From Hirudo medicinalis (lineage: Eukaryota > Annelida > Clitellata > Hirudinida > Hirudinidae): a stretch of DNA of 64,000 nucleotides. A model generated the notes under the pieces. That model ran no database searches, was not told the origin of the DNA, and was given only the letters and a program-made list of their open reading frames with translations. Every line of letters starts with the position of its first letter. The first letter of the stretch is position 1. Location of the stretch: positions 796,008-860,007 of the forward strand of contig MPNW01000048.1 of assembly GCA_011800805.1 (NCBI GenBank), in the 5' to 3' direction. This document shows, in pieces, positions 48,106-60,399 of this stretch. The position numbers and the translations under genes are program-made.

Positions 48106-49994
48106 CTGCTAAAGAACATTAGGTTATACGACTTAAACATAAACGAAAAACTATTTATCGATATACCCATAGCTAAATATGAGAGCTATATAAAATGAAA
48201 CATTTTGCACAGCTTCTTTCAGTTAATCACACCATCCAATTCTTCAGCGAAGATTCTACGCCGACTTGGCGGGGCTAACGATTCTCCGGCGCACAAAACA
48301 TTTCTGCTGAGCGTCGGTTTGCTTGGAGAAGTTATTTAAAAAAAAACACATCCTTGTTGTTGTTTGGCTTTTGTATTTAAATATTTTAAAATATATGTTC
48401 ACTAAATGTAAATCAACATAGCCAAAAATGGCATAAATTATTAACTTATTAGTGGATAAAATTAAATTATCTGACATGAAACGAATGAGACTGGTTTTAT
48501 ATACATTGGTTGTACATAAGATTTAATTTTAATTTATTTAAAATTTTTTATATTTTAAACGAGCATCTTTTCGAATGCATAATTTGACAATCTAACAGTG
48601 ACCGTAGGACGGTGAACATAAGTTGCCACTTGGGCAAATGAAGATCACATGTTGAAGAATCATGCCAAGAGCCTTTACTACAAACTGCAGATTGTCCTTG
48701 GAAGTATCTTACCGCGAAGACTAGCTGGACAGGAGAAATACGTTCCCTGTGTGACGCGCTCAAATTACTGATCCTGCTACCTAGAGCTAATCGGTGAGGG
48801 ATAAGTTGAAATTCTTGTCCACTTCTTCGGATGCTGTGAGAAACCGTTGACCCACCATCTCAAAGTTCACAACGCGCATTTTGCCCCGTAAAAAAGTCTC
48901 GTTTGTATGGGCAAAAGTTAACGTGATCCCGCACGGTCTGATCGTTAAGACTTGCTTCTCACGATGGCAGGACGGATTCGAGCCACATTATGTGAGCCCA
49001 GTCTTCCGAAATAAAACCAAATCATCTAGCTATGTAATGGAGAACAGAAGTTAATCACTGCTAAAACTGATTTTCTGGAGACAGTTATCTCGAAATTGTT
49101 GTTAAACATAACACGAACATCATTTTCGTCATCATTACGAAATGCATTCCATCAGTAGTCGGGCGTCATTTACTTTTACTCAGTTCTCGTAATTACCAAA
49201 CATTAATCACCATCTCCTTTCCTTATTTCATGTGATAAACGTCAGAGCTAAAATATAAATTTTAAAAAATAACGATCATTTAAGATAATATAAATGTTCG
49301 AACATTACAGCCAAAAATATTTAAGTGCACTAATATAAATATTTCATAAATATCATCTCGCATCAAGATATTTAACATCCGCACCAGTTTTAAGTGTTTA
49401 ATTTCTATGTAAATGTTCTCGCTAGAAAAGAAACAAGTCTTAAAAAATTTTAAAGAAATTTTCATAAGAACATTTAAAACTTTCATGTTTTAAGTTCTTC
49501 AGTTTACTTACATTCCTCAATTCAGCTCAAGATAAATCAAAAGTTATTGACAAATAAATATTTTACAGCACAAATATTTAAATCCTTATTTAAACAACGC
49601 GAATGAAATGTTAAATATGCAGCTTGTTAGATAAAGATGGTGAAAAGGACACGCATTTTCAACATCGAATCGATCAAACAATGCTAGATTTCCAACACCT
49701 GTAGAGCTGCAAAATGACGTTGCCCACAGCAAAAGTTTGCACACATTAATCCTCTGAGATTATCTCCATATTTCGATGAAATGTCGACGAAGGTAATTTT
49801 TATTCAGCCAGAACACCCCTTCCAATTATTCGGTAATACAATCACATTTTGAAGAGTTGGTCTAAAAACATCAGTTTACAAATTAAGTGATATTTATTAA
49901 TTTTGATTCGCCTAAAATACCTGATACTCTGTGAAGTTTGTATTTGAAGGGCAATATGCTTTTCACGACTTTGTCAAGAGGAACCAGTAATGAA
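48106..49994. other. Region 5' of PLA2G6
   Basis: Should contain the first PLA2G6 exon and promoter on the minus strand, but no start exon with the required phase could be chosen. A SINE fragment lies at 48925-49055. Otherwise AT-rich and featureless. Confidence 0.5.
48925..49055 (+). repeat. Family-2 SINE (tRNA-Glu-like), decayed
   Basis: GATCCCGCACGGTCTGATCG starts the head, followed by TTAAGACTTGCTTCTCACGATGG (anticodon arm), B box GGATTCGAGCC and the body AAATCATCTAGCTATGTAATG. It aligns with 59095-59172 and 19332-19420. Confidence 0.7.
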
Positions 49995-50253
49995 ATGTCT
50001 CATTCTTTCTCATCAGGGACATCCGTGCTCTCACGAGACGTCGTCTCTAATGAGACGTTTACACTTTATTTACAAACATCCCTGATGTTCGCCTCCTTAA
50101 GATTCGCATTGCGTGTTTCATTCCCTTAAATATGGAATTTGTTGTTCGAATATTAAAAATTGTGGATTTTTTGCTTCGCTTTGAACTGCGAGGGGCTGAA
50201 GCCGCCTAGAATGATAAATAAGCCAAAGTGAGATATGATATTTATTGTTGCCA
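49995..50253 (+). repeat. 250-bp dispersed repeat, copy 1
   Basis: Begins TTTCTCATCAGGGACATCCG and ends TGATATTTATTGTTGCC, almost identical to 52021-52266. Near one end, CATCAGGGACAT pairs with ACATCCCTGATG about 60 bases on, forming a hairpin around an ACGAGACGTCGTCTC core. No family recognised. Confidence 0.85.
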
Positions 50254-50639
50254 TGACGACCAACAGTAGTAACATTAATTTCTTACCAGGAATTGATTAG
50301 GAAAGTAGTTGGCAGAGAAAATTCATGTTCTTTGGATCTAAACACAATTTAGAAATAGTTTTAAATTATTGTAATTTATCTCAACCAACCAACATTTCTG
50401 CCAAGAAATGAAAGAAAAACAATTTCTTACTTTTATTCTTTTCATGGAAGCCTGTCATGGCAACACTTAAGTTAGACATTGATGGAGAACTGATGTCACA
50501 CGCGATACTGAAGAAGTTTTTTAATTAAGTATTTGTTGCAAATGGCCGTAATAAATCTAATAACTACGAAATGTATAATTATTCATAAAATTAAAAATAT
50601 TTTGAAATTTTGGAATCGAAAACTAAATACGAAAGCCAT

Positions 50640-50870
50640 GGCAGCATTTAATTGTACTTAGAAACTCCTACCACGGAGCGCACCGACAGGGAATCATCAG
50701 AGGAGTGCCCCCGTCACCGAACGTTTCGGCCCAAACTCCTTACGTTCTCGGGGGGTGGGCCACACCCGTCCGATCAGGNAATCTTGTCCCCTCTCAGACT
50801 GAAGCCTTCTGCAACACTCCCACCTGCTCACTGACATGCCATTCTCCAAAGCGTATCCAAAAGTCATGAA
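50640..50870. other. GC-rich island of unknown nature
   Basis: About 200 bases much richer in GC than the surroundings (GTGCCCCCGTCACCGAACG, TCTCGGGGGGTGGGCC), containing one N at 50779. Two forward frames are open but resemble nothing I know. It could be a repeat fragment or an isolated exon. Confidence 0.4.
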
Positions 50871-52020
50871 TCCGATGGAAATCCGGCCGTTAATCGTAGG
50901 GTCTTTTCATAATTTATGGTAATTGCCAACCAACTTCCATGAAAAAATAAAAAATACAATAATAATAATAATATATAAATATCTATTATATAATATATAT
51001 TGTTGCTATATTATTCATTATTATTAGTATTTCATTCTTATATTATTAATGTAAATCAATCTTAGTTAATTAACATCAATGACTTGGTTTAAAGTCGAAA
51101 TAAGTTATTAGTAAGGTTTGTTAAAAATTTGTTTGAAGATATTATAAATAAAATATATAGAAAGACAAGCAATCACAGATGCTTGTGTAATTGCTCAGAG
51201 GCACGTTCACAGGTTGCCTCTGGTTATGACTTCACTATGTATAATTCTTCTTTGTTATTTAATAATTACTAATTTATTTCCATCAATAGACATTGAAACA
51301 ACTAACATAACTAACTATTATGCGACATCGCAAACTGAAAACATGGTCGATTACCTTTCCCAGCAGAGATGTTTCAAATGACGATCATTCTATCACCATT
51401 TCAATTTGAATAGTTCAACAAGTTCCATTTACTGGATTTATGAATTATTATTTATAATTATTATCAGAAATTGAAGAAATTGAGTTATTAGCATAACAAG
51501 GCTTTCAGGTGTGACTTAATAGTGATAGTACGCTTAGGAATTGGCAGTTTATGTTATAAATATGGTGATTTATTATTTTTGTTCCTTTAATTTCTCAGTC
51601 AAAGACGAACCAACATGCAAACACAAGCATGGATGGTTGAAGTGCCTTCACTAATATTTAGAGTCTCCTTCTGGGCACCTCTGAGAACATCGGGCTATAA
51701 GCCAATCACAAACCACAGAACAATTGTCTTTTAAAAAATCAGTCCATGCATTACACAATAAATCCCATCGCTTCAAGCCAACTCTTTTCTGCAATCGCTT
51801 TTACTTTCTTCGCTTACTATATTTCTACATGAGATAAGTGCACGGAGAGAGCAGCAGGTTGTGGCTTCACAATCGACCTTCACGTCTGATGTGATATATT
51901 TGAGAGCAGTTTGCGTTACTGTTCCTAATTCTCATTATGACATCCTCATCGAGAGTGGGTAAGTGCTGTTGGAGTGAAATGTTGATCCTAATATTTTGCA
52001 ATCCTCCACGGTTCAATTCT

Positions 52021-52266
52021 GCCTTTCTCATCAGGGACATCCGTGCTCTCACGAGACGTCGTCTCATTAAAGTTTACACTTTATTTACAAACATCCCTGA
52101 TGTTCGCCTCCTTAAGATTCGCATTGCGTGTTTCATTCCCTTAAATATGGAATTTGTTGTTCGAATATTAAAAAATGTGGGTTTTTTGATTCGCTTTGAA
52201 CTGCGAGGGGCTGAAGCCGCCTAGCATTATAAGTAAGCCCAAGTGAGATATGATATTTATTGTTGC
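52021..52266 (+). repeat. 250-bp dispersed repeat, copy 2
   Basis: Near-identical to 49995-50253 with a small deletion at the central palindrome. Flanked by a 44-base imperfect direct repeat (TTGATCCTAATATTTTGCAA... at 51981 and TTGATCCTATTTTTTTGCAA... at 52269, both ending GGTTCAATTCTGCC). Confidence 0.85.
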
Positions 52267-52424
52267 CTATTTGATCCTATTTTTTTGCAATCCTCTAAGG
52301 TTCAATTCTGCCTTGGCCAGTAATTTATGATTTTGTGTCGTGAAGGTTTGGAACAGGAAGGTGATGAATTCATTCCTCATCAGGACCTGAATCTTGGCGT
52401 GAGGTGATTGTTAGAATTGACGTC

Positions 52425-52675
52425 TCACGTAAGCACTTTTATTGCTGAAGAAGTTGAGTATCTCTCCAGTATTGCTTTATATTTGTCAGCGAGTCTTTGG
52501 CTTTTGATGGCATTCAATGTTCTGTGCTTAAATCTTTTATTGAGTTCTTTATTGACATTGTGTACTCCTTTTCGAATCATCTCAGCCTCCATGGCAGCCA
52601 GCATGCAATATTCTTCCTCTGTCCTCCTATTTTTGAAGAGGAAAGACCAGCTCTGGCTTTGTGGTATTGAAGTGG
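52425..52675 (-). mobile_element. Retrotransposon Myb/SANT-like domain fragment
   Basis: The minus strand reads RRTEEEYCMLAAMEAEMIRK, VNKELNKRFKHRTLNAIKSQ and YKAILERY. This is the T-E-E-E...IN..L...RT..AIK..R...Y pattern of the N-terminal DNA-binding region of NeSL/R2-type LINE proteins. It stops at 52425 and lacks any reverse transcriptase here. A domesticated origin cannot be excluded. Confidence 0.6.
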
Positions 52676-52818
52676 ATTGATTCTGTTTTTAACGGATGTG
52701 TTTACATCTCACTGTGGAAAACTTCTTGTTCCAGAAGTCACAACGCACCTTTTTTCTACTAGCACCTGAAGGAGTTTCTTTCTATCTTTGAACGTGAGCC
52801 AATTTGCTCCGGCCACTG

Positions 52819-52904
52819 CTTTTGATGGCATTCAATGTTCTGTGCTTAAATCTTTTATTGAGTTCTTTATTGACATTGTGTACTCCATTTCGAATCATCT
52901 CAGC
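52819..52904 (-). repeat. 86-bp direct duplicate of the Myb-like segment
   Basis: Matches 52501-52586 with one mismatch, 318 bases apart. It carries only the AEMIRNGVHNVNKELNKRF... part of the domain, with unrelated flanks. Confidence 0.85.
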
Positions 52905-53022
52905 TTAACATAATCATCTTAACTCTATTCGATTTAACCTCCATGAAAAACCTCTCTTCAATCAATTGTAATATTCCTTCACACTGCTGTGGAGTACAAA
53001 TTTGTCAAGTTGGCTAACCTGC

Positions 53023-53023
<1 letters not shown>

Positions 53024-53067
<44 letters not shown>

Positions 53068-53068
53068 A
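53024..53068. repeat. (ATT)n microsatellite
   Basis: About 14 uninterrupted ATT units. Confidence 0.95.
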
Positions 53069-53319
53069 TTTGTAGGATAATATGATAATTTACTTTCTTA
53101 GATCGTGCATAACGGCTGGTTAAGAAGAATTGCATATTAATTATTGGCTTTCCTTAGAAACTCAATTCAGAATCTAAATAAAAATGGACCTTTGAAGAAT
53201 TGAAGGAGTTGGAATGACTCCATTCCAGTTGATGATCATTTAGTTCGTGTTGAATGTTATTCACTTTGGAGATTTATGGTGCTGCCACAAGCTCATCCAC
53301 GTGTTTATTATTTTTTATT

Positions 53320-53650
53320 CTGCTCCTATTCACCCATCTATTCATCCTTCCACCAATCATCCCATGCATCCACTTATCTATCCATTCACCCAGCAGCCCT
53401 TTGATCCATCTTTTATATTCACCCTTCCTTTTATATTCAACCCACCCATTCTTCCATTCATCCTCCCGGCCAAACTTTCTTTCATTTGGTCATTCATTCA
53501 TCATTCTATCCCCCATGGTCAACTTTAAATTTCATCTCGGTGTTTTTAATACATGATCAACGTAGCTACCATCATCATCATCATCATCAACGTCATAGTC
53601 GTCGTCGTCATCATCGTCGTCGTCGTCGTCGTCATCATCATCATAATCGT
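53320..53650. repeat. CCAT/CATT-rich tract followed by (TCA/TCG)n
   Basis: Degenerate CATCCATT units at 53325-53515, then a pure TCA/TCG tract at 53570-53650. Overlapping forward frames with Pro/His/Ile runs are artefacts of the repeat. Confidence 0.85.
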
Positions 53651-53825
53651 CATCAGCGTCGTTAAAAATCATCGTCATCGTGTATATCTCGGGATGTTGA
53701 TATTCTCCTTAGATATTTTCCAAAATACCTTTAGAGGCCACGTGAGAACGTCATCGCAATCTGATGATAGTATGATAAAATGTGATACGATGATATTAAA
53801 ATAAATTGCAGTACCTTACGATGAC

Positions 53826-53885
53826 GAATCGTAAATGCGATCGTAAATATATCGTAAATATATCGTAAATCGTAAATCTTAAATA
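53826..53885. repeat. ATCGTAAAT tandem repeat
   Basis: Five to six copies of ATCGTAAAT/ATCGTAAATAT. From here to 56211 I see no supported gene. Confidence 0.8.
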
Positions 53886-56211
53886 TGTTATGCATTGAGT
53901 CGAATCGTCTAAATGATTGTTGATGGAAATTTTAAGGTATTTAAGACATAATGCTTTCGGATGCAGAAGGCTAAAAATATGTGACAATTTAGTATGTTAT
54001 AAATATAATATAAAAATATTTGGCAATTTATTATACCGTAAATATTGTTCACTCTTCAATAGCCATTTTCTAAGATATTTTCACAAAATGTTGTACTTTG
54101 GATTCATTCATAATTAATTTATTTAGCAAATGAAAATGATCGATTTATAAATAACAAATTTCATCTTCCATCAGCACAAGCCCACAAACATAAAATGAAT
54201 CATTAAGTCTGCCCAAAAAACGTAACCCAACACAATCTACAACATTTGTGAGGCACATCCTTACAAACACCATTCTATGCAAAGTTATCCACGATCGATA
54301 TATCGTCAATAACTATCGATCCTGACCCAATGAACCACAGATTTCTTTTTTCTAATGAATTTTGTATTCACCGCATCAGCTTTGAAGGGAGAAAATACAT
54401 TCGGCACCTGTAAAAAAATGCCACATTTCTGCTTAATGGAGGCCTCGTGTGACAAACGTGTAATTAAAAACACAAGTATAAATATGAAATTAGTTGTTGG
54501 TGGTACTAGGTGGTAAGTTTAAATAATATACAAATTTGAATTATATTTTAAAATTAGATTATAAATAGTGAAAATTCAAATTTAATTGTAAACAATCAAT
54601 TTTTAGATGGTGATAGGATGATAAGGTCACTGGAATAATTACATGAAAACCTTCCTACATGGTCACCAAGCTACGAATTCCCTAGCAACGATGGATTCCT
54701 GTGTGAACGTTCAATTATTTAGAATGATTCACCTCCGAGGACTGCACAAATACCTCTTCGTGTTTTTACGGACGTAATTCAGGCGCTTCCTGCTCTTCTG
54801 GGAATGCCATCGCCCCCATTTTAAATCTAATTCCACTTTTCACTTCAGGTGAGGCGCGAAAAAAGTGCCATTAAAAAAGTTAAAAATGTCTGGGGAAATA
54901 TTTCTGGATCTCACGAAGCTCTTGAATCAAACTATCGCCATGTTACAAGTTGGCACTTGAAGAGTTAAAAATGATTTTCATTCCTGGGGCATGTGGATTT
55001 TCGAAGAGAATAATGGATTGAGGACAGAGGCGTTATTACATCGTTAAGGGGATAGTTGTGTGTTTTAAAGACTTTCAAAAGGCCACTGACAACCTCGTCA
55101 TAATTATCACAGAAAGCTAGAAATTAAAATGTTTTCGTCGTTGTTTCTCACTTTTCATTTGCTCTCAAAAGATGTTAATGCTACTTTCTCGTATTACTCT
55201 CGTATTACTTACGTATTTCTCGAATAGAAATATAAGTTGCAAGCACAGCATCCACAAGTTTCAACACATGCGAAGAAGATGTAAATCTGAACCGCCATTG
55301 TCAACAATATGTCCATCCGTTATTGCACCAAATCATCGTTCTCAACGTTTTTCGTTAAAATCCTAAAATATCTTGTGGCTTGAAACTTTCCCCAGACCTT
55401 AAAACTGGCTAATGAGAAACAAACACGCACCCTGTCGTCTGCTCAAAGGATTTCATTGAAACATCTTTTAAAGAGCCCCCATCGAGAAACCATTTTCAAA
55501 CGAAAATGTGAGGTTCACGCGAGGAAAGCCTTAATTGCGTTAATTTAAAACGACTTGAATTTATTAAATTATTCCGATTTCTGTAATATAATTATTTTAA
55601 AATAATTTTCTAATTTTATATTTTTCTGGGCCTTGAAAAGAAGACATTTTACGACGGCCATTTTTTAGGCTCGCCGCTAATTCTGCTCTCGTGGCATGCA
55701 ATAATATTTCAACAATCTGTTTTTTTTTAACTAAAAAACTTTCTTTCTTCAAATTTCGAAACAATTTCTTGAAATTTATTTTATTGGCTTCCTCATGATA
55801 TATTATTGATTAAATAAATTTAAATTAAAGAGGAAAGTTGTCATCAAATTAAACATTGATGAATAATAATTTTACATTTTATTAAATTTGAAAAGGTTTT
55901 TTGCAAAGTCCAAAATAATGTGTAATCACAATCGAAATATTATCAAGAGGTGGCACATGGCATGAAAAATTCACTCAGCAAAAGCATAAATTCAAATTGG
56001 TTTTCACTTTACGAAAGCTCCTAAACTACGACAGACGTAAATTTTCAAAGCTTATCAACCCCCAAAGAACATCCAAGAGGTGGATGACTCCAAGTGCGGG
56101 AAGAAACTCCGGACGACTTTAAGTGTTTCCGTTTGCTGCTTTTCCAATTTTTTGCATTTTAAATAAACGTTTTCTTCGGAGGCTGACAAAGATAAATACA
56201 GTCCCGAATCA

Positions 56212-56501
56212 CTAGTGACGAGTTTGAGGAGACGTCTTTCCAGGGTCTCTCGTCTGAGTCTTCGGGGACCTCGGTGCAGAGCGGGGAGACTCCCCAGCAG
56301 CAGAAGAAGGGCTCAAGTTCATTGGAGACGAGGGTCTACGATTGAGTTGTGGCTGTGGAGAGCCAGGTGCGAGGCTTGCCTGGTGGGGGGGTTGATTCTG
56401 TGAATGTCGACGACGAGGAGACGTGGCTGAACCTTGACCTGCCCTGCTCGGAGAAGCACTACCGTCCCTCTTTTTGGGGGACTTGCACGATCCTTTCTTT
56501 T
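56212..56501 (-). CDS. Terminal exon of an unidentified gene, Ser/Pro-rich tail
   Basis: On the minus strand a TTTTTATTTAG acceptor (complement of 56502 onward) opens a 95-codon frame ending in TAG at 56214-56212. It encodes KKGSCKSPKKRDGSASPSRA, then SPRRRHSQNQ, GSPQPQLNRRPSSPM and ESPRSAPRSPKTQTRD. The many S-P and R-x-x-S sites suggest a disordered, phosphorylated C-terminal tail. GC content is well above the surroundings, as in the coding exons here. The plus strand is also largely open in one frame but has an internal TGA. No family recognised. Confidence 0.6.
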
Positions 56502-58416
56502 CTAAATAAAAAGTTTAAAGATTCGTAAGGATATTACTCGATTCCAAATGAAACAATGAACTCCTAACAAAATTATTTGAATTATTGATTAGAATTTTAA
56601 CGAGGTAGAAATTTCAACTTCGAAGTTCTGTGCTCATTAAAACTTTTTTTATGAAAATGTGAATGTTTCCGTGAATTTAAATGTGAGTTGGTCCGTAAAG
56701 AAAGCAAATGTAATTGGTCCGTCAATTTAGAATAGGAGTTGAATTTGTTTCCATCAATCGAATGAATTTGTTTCATTACAAATTATATTATTCACATATA
56801 TTCCAGATACCGTTGACTTCCATTTAAATTGAAAGAGCAGGGCAGGAAATGTGGCATGAAGAGTCATCAGCGTGAAATGGTCTGCCACAAACAATTTGTT
56901 TTCAACATGAACTTAACCGGCGCATGAAAAATGTTCTACTAAAATGTTTCAAGTGATGCCAGATTGCTTCACACATTCACACCATCTCGAATCACTAGAG
57001 AATGACTGCTTTTTCTTAAATTCCTCGAGATAATGTGGCTGCTGAAAAGGCTTCAAGAAAACAGGCACCACGAAGATGCTTGTTGTAATTCATGATTTAG
57101 TCTTCATTATTGATTTACTATTTTTAAATTGTTGATTTCAATTACAACTTTCTAATATGATTGTCATGAGTATTTCACCATATTTCTTTTAATTTTTAAA
57201 TTATTAAGCATAATCTCAAAAAGAAGCAAAAATACGAAAAGAAGCAAAAGAAGCCTAATGAATTCAATTTTAATCTATTTGCGTGGATGATTGATAGCAA
57301 TCCTATTACATGCAATTCGTTATGAATCTATTTTATCATTTTGAATTATATTATAAAGTTATAACTAATTACTAGTAGCAAAATCACAGACACAAAACTC
57401 ACGCAGAAGAGTTATAGCTCCACCAGGCAAAGGCATTGTGATTGGAGGCTAGTGATAATCGGGTGATAATTAAGTGACTATGACGTCAATCAGTTTCCTA
57501 ATCAGTTAACTATGTATCACCTAATTTATATTAGCTTGTTACTATTTAATGCCTTAAAGATGGCTGCTGGAAGATCTGAGCTGGTAAAAGTCAAACACTT
57601 GATGCCGTGGAATTGAGCGGTCAGGATCCTCTTATTGCAACGAGCAGTCGTGTGGGATGGCTGGCAACCGACCAATTATTAGTTGCCCTCACCATATCAC
57701 CATCTCTCACGTCCGTTTTCATTTTCGTTTCCATCAAACATTCTCCGTCCAACCGCTTTCCATCTGATTCAGTCGCAACCTCAACGGTCATTCATTTCGC
57801 TTGGCTAAAAATCACCTGAGTGTTATCATCCTTATCATCGTCGCAGTCGTTTTCATCACCATCGTCATCATCGTCCTATAATTTTCGCTTTGGTGTGTCT
57901 TGAGGCTGCAAGCCAGATTCGCATCGCAAACATTGCTGGCACGTTATAAGAAAAAAATGAGCTCCCTGCTTTTCAGATCATCTTCACCGCAATCACCAGA
58001 GATGTAACTTTTATCACTTACAGAAGAATACAGTAATTATCATATTACATTGCATTTTATTTATTGAAGCCAGTAAACTCATAAACACAAAGTACAACGA
58101 ATAAAAAGTGATTTCAGTAGTAAATCCAGTAGTTAAAGAATAATTAAATGTGGTAGAACATTCTGTTTTCTCCCAGTTAGGGAACACGGCTTAATGTGAA
58201 ACACTACTAGTGTGAAACACCGTAAATGTTGGGACATTTCATTAAGGCTTCCTACGGACATCAAGGCCTGCTCTTGCGTTCCTTTCATCAACTGTAGGCC
58301 TCATTTTATGACCGATGAATCCAATGAGTCATTTGTTCATAATCTGAAGATGATGATAATTCCATTAGAATTCGACGTGGCGTGATAGCGATGGAGGAAT
58401 CCCAAGCAGACCCCAC

Positions 58417-58518
58417 CGTGTCGCAGTGTGTCTGGACGACTAATTGCCAACACATCCTGCGCGACCATCGGACGTGCTTTGAAAGTGTAATTGATCTCTT
58501 GTTCTGGTCCACATAAAC
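58417..58518 (-). CDS. Candidate upstream exon of the same unidentified gene
   Basis: Acceptor TTTGTTAG and donor CACG|GTGGGG bound a 102-base exon reading LCGPEQEINYTFKARPMVAQ, then DVLAISRPDTLRH. It ends in phase 1, exactly what the 56212-56501 exon needs. An alternative frame (VYVDQNKRSIT...) is open through the same bases. Another strong donor, ATG|GTAAGT on the minus strand at 58841, may end a further exon. Confidence 0.35.
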
Positions 58519-59094
58519 CTAACAAATATCGGAGTAATCTTAAACATAAAATTTAATGTTACAAATCATTTAAATAATCTTCAAAAATTTCTTTTTTTGT
58601 ATCCAGTAATACTACATTAACAAAATATATAAAAAATTGTACCTTTTCTAAAGTTCGCACCAGTTTCTGGTAGACTAGTTAATTTTGATGCAATTCAAAA
58701 TAAATGCAAATAAATGACTTTTAATTAGCGTTTCCAAGCTTGCTATGGCAAGTTTTTTTTAATGTTATTTGCACAATAATGTTCATGTGCAAAATTAAGT
58801 GCAAAATATAATTATAGAAAACACTCTGCTTAAAAACTTACCATTAATTCGTCTGAGTCTTCAACAGTGGCTTTAAAATCGGTCGAGGTAGGGCCAAATT
58901 TTGTGTGTGTGTATACTTTAATATTGCAATAGTTAGTTTCACACTAAATATACATAAGGGAAGCAAAGACACTTGTAATTTAGTTATCGACACTCATAAT
59001 ATGTAATAAATAATGATATCGGAAGCTCACCTTTGTCCTATTCATCACGTTATGCTGAGGACATTAATAAAATACTACTACTACTCACCTTTGG

Positions 59095-59172
59095 TGCTCC
59101 CGCATGGTCTAATGGTTAAGACTTCCGCCCCTCACGATGGCAGCACGGGTTCGAATCCTGTTGCTGGGGCTT
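59095..59172 (+). repeat. Family-2 SINE head, best tRNA-like copy
   Basis: A box TGGTCTAATGG, Glu-tRNA-like anticodon region CCCCTCACG and perfect B box GGTTCGAATCC in correct order and spacing. The acceptor stem does not pair (GCTCCCG against TGCTGGGG), so it is tRNA-derived and probably not a working tRNA gene. The expected SINE body is absent; LINE copy C begins directly after it. Confidence 0.7.
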
Positions 59173-59588
59173 CATTTATTTATTTTTTGTATTGAGCTGA
59201 ACAAGTAAATATGCTCATTAAATATCAACAGAAAAGTAAAATGCCATCGTCACAAGGGTCAGTCCTAGGGAGTAACGTCCAGCTATCAGGACTGTCCAGA
59301 CCATATTTAACGGTTAGCATTAGTCTTTGGATTATAAAAATTAGACGGATAACAATTAATGACTTTATTGAAATGATGGCGACTCGACAATGAATGCTTT
59401 AAACATACGTTTAAACGAAGATAAGTTGCTGGAGTATTGTAGTTAGGATTTGTGAGAATATTTTTGGACCTAAGCATATGATGGAGTGAAGTTGGCGGTT
59501 TATATTTTTGGGCGGATCGGAGTGCATATCGATGTGATGTTGATTGTTTTACAAAAAAACTTGTTAAATAAACTGGGAAGCATGCAAC
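59172..59588 (-). mobile_element. LINE 3' end, copy C
   Basis: The reverse strand repeats copy A. The coding part reads SFFVKQSTSHRYALRSAQKY, then a 3' region (TAGGACTGACCCTTGTGACG; TACTTGTTCAGCTCAATA). Copy A and copy C share TTGCATGCTTCC at the 5' edge. The tail abuts the SINE head at 59095-59172. Confidence 0.75.
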
Positions 59589-59618
59589 GGGGTTAGGGTT
59601 AGGGTTAGGGTTAGGGTT
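59589..59618 (+). repeat. Interstitial telomere-like (TTAGGG)n
   Basis: About 4.8 perfect GGGTTA units, located exactly at the 5' edge of LINE copy C. Confidence 0.95.
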
Positions 59619-60261
59619 CAAATCATTACATAAAAATACCTGCCTGGTAATAGTTAATTTGATGAACTTTTAGGATAGTGAATTTTTTAAAGGAAGGGTC
59701 AGTGTGTGACTTATACGGTAAATGTAGAGCAATATGTAGAGTATCGTCCTAATCTAGTTACATAACGGACGCTGGAAGCTTTCCTAATTTACTGGAGCTA
59801 TATTATGATCAAAAAATATTTTATGAATCATTATTATTTATGAATTATAAGGATTTGTAAAAATATCAAGGGGCAAACTGATAGGGACCGACCTTTTCCG
59901 GGCTTGCGTAATTTCCTCATGTTCTGGAATGATTTATTCATTCCTTACACCAAAGAAATCCTTTAAGAATTATTCATGCCATCCACAAATTTGATCGTCT
60001 TAAAAGATTTACCAATAATTTCTTCAAAAGTGCGAATATTTTCTGATTCAAATGCATCGCAAACATTAAAAGAATGTATATATTTAATTAATTCTATTTT
60101 AACGGTATTCTCATTTCTCTTATTATAAATCTCCTTTTAGTTGTTGCCTTTCTAAAAAAATCTTAAACCAGCAAATGTAATTTAATTATTTGTTTAACTT
60201 TTAAACTGCTATTTTAAATAGCTTTATTTGAATTATATGACAAATCTCCCTTTATTTAAAA

Positions 60262-60330
60262 ACAAATGCCAGCAATATGGCGGCTTTGTTGTGTTTCTGG
60301 TTTTACGTTCAGCAGCCTGCGGGATTCGAG
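60262..60330 (+). promoter_or_regulatory. Possible promoter or first exon with ATGGCGGC
   Basis: GCCAGCAATATGGCGGC matches the YY1-type motif (AANATGGCGGC) common near animal start sites and translation starts. The ATG opens MAALLCFWFYVQQPAGF and meets a GTAAAA donor-like site at 60331. No downstream exon could be linked, so this is tentative. Confidence 0.25.
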
Positions 60331-60399
60331 TAAAACTTCGTGAAGATTTGCCAGAATGTGTTGGTTTTACGAGATTTTGGAATGAATCTTGAAATTTAT

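Noticed and set aside
56215..56403. Plus-strand Arg/Leu-rich open frame
   Set aside because: Antisense to the better-supported minus-strand Ser/Pro-rich exon, which has a proper splice acceptor and a terminal stop.
57607..57819. 70-codon plus-strand open frame
   Set aside because: No splice context, low-complexity composition and no recognisable motif.
59095..59172. Functional tRNA-Glu gene
   Set aside because: A and B boxes are good, but the acceptor stem does not pair, and sequences at 19332 and 48925 show the same head as part of a dispersed SINE.
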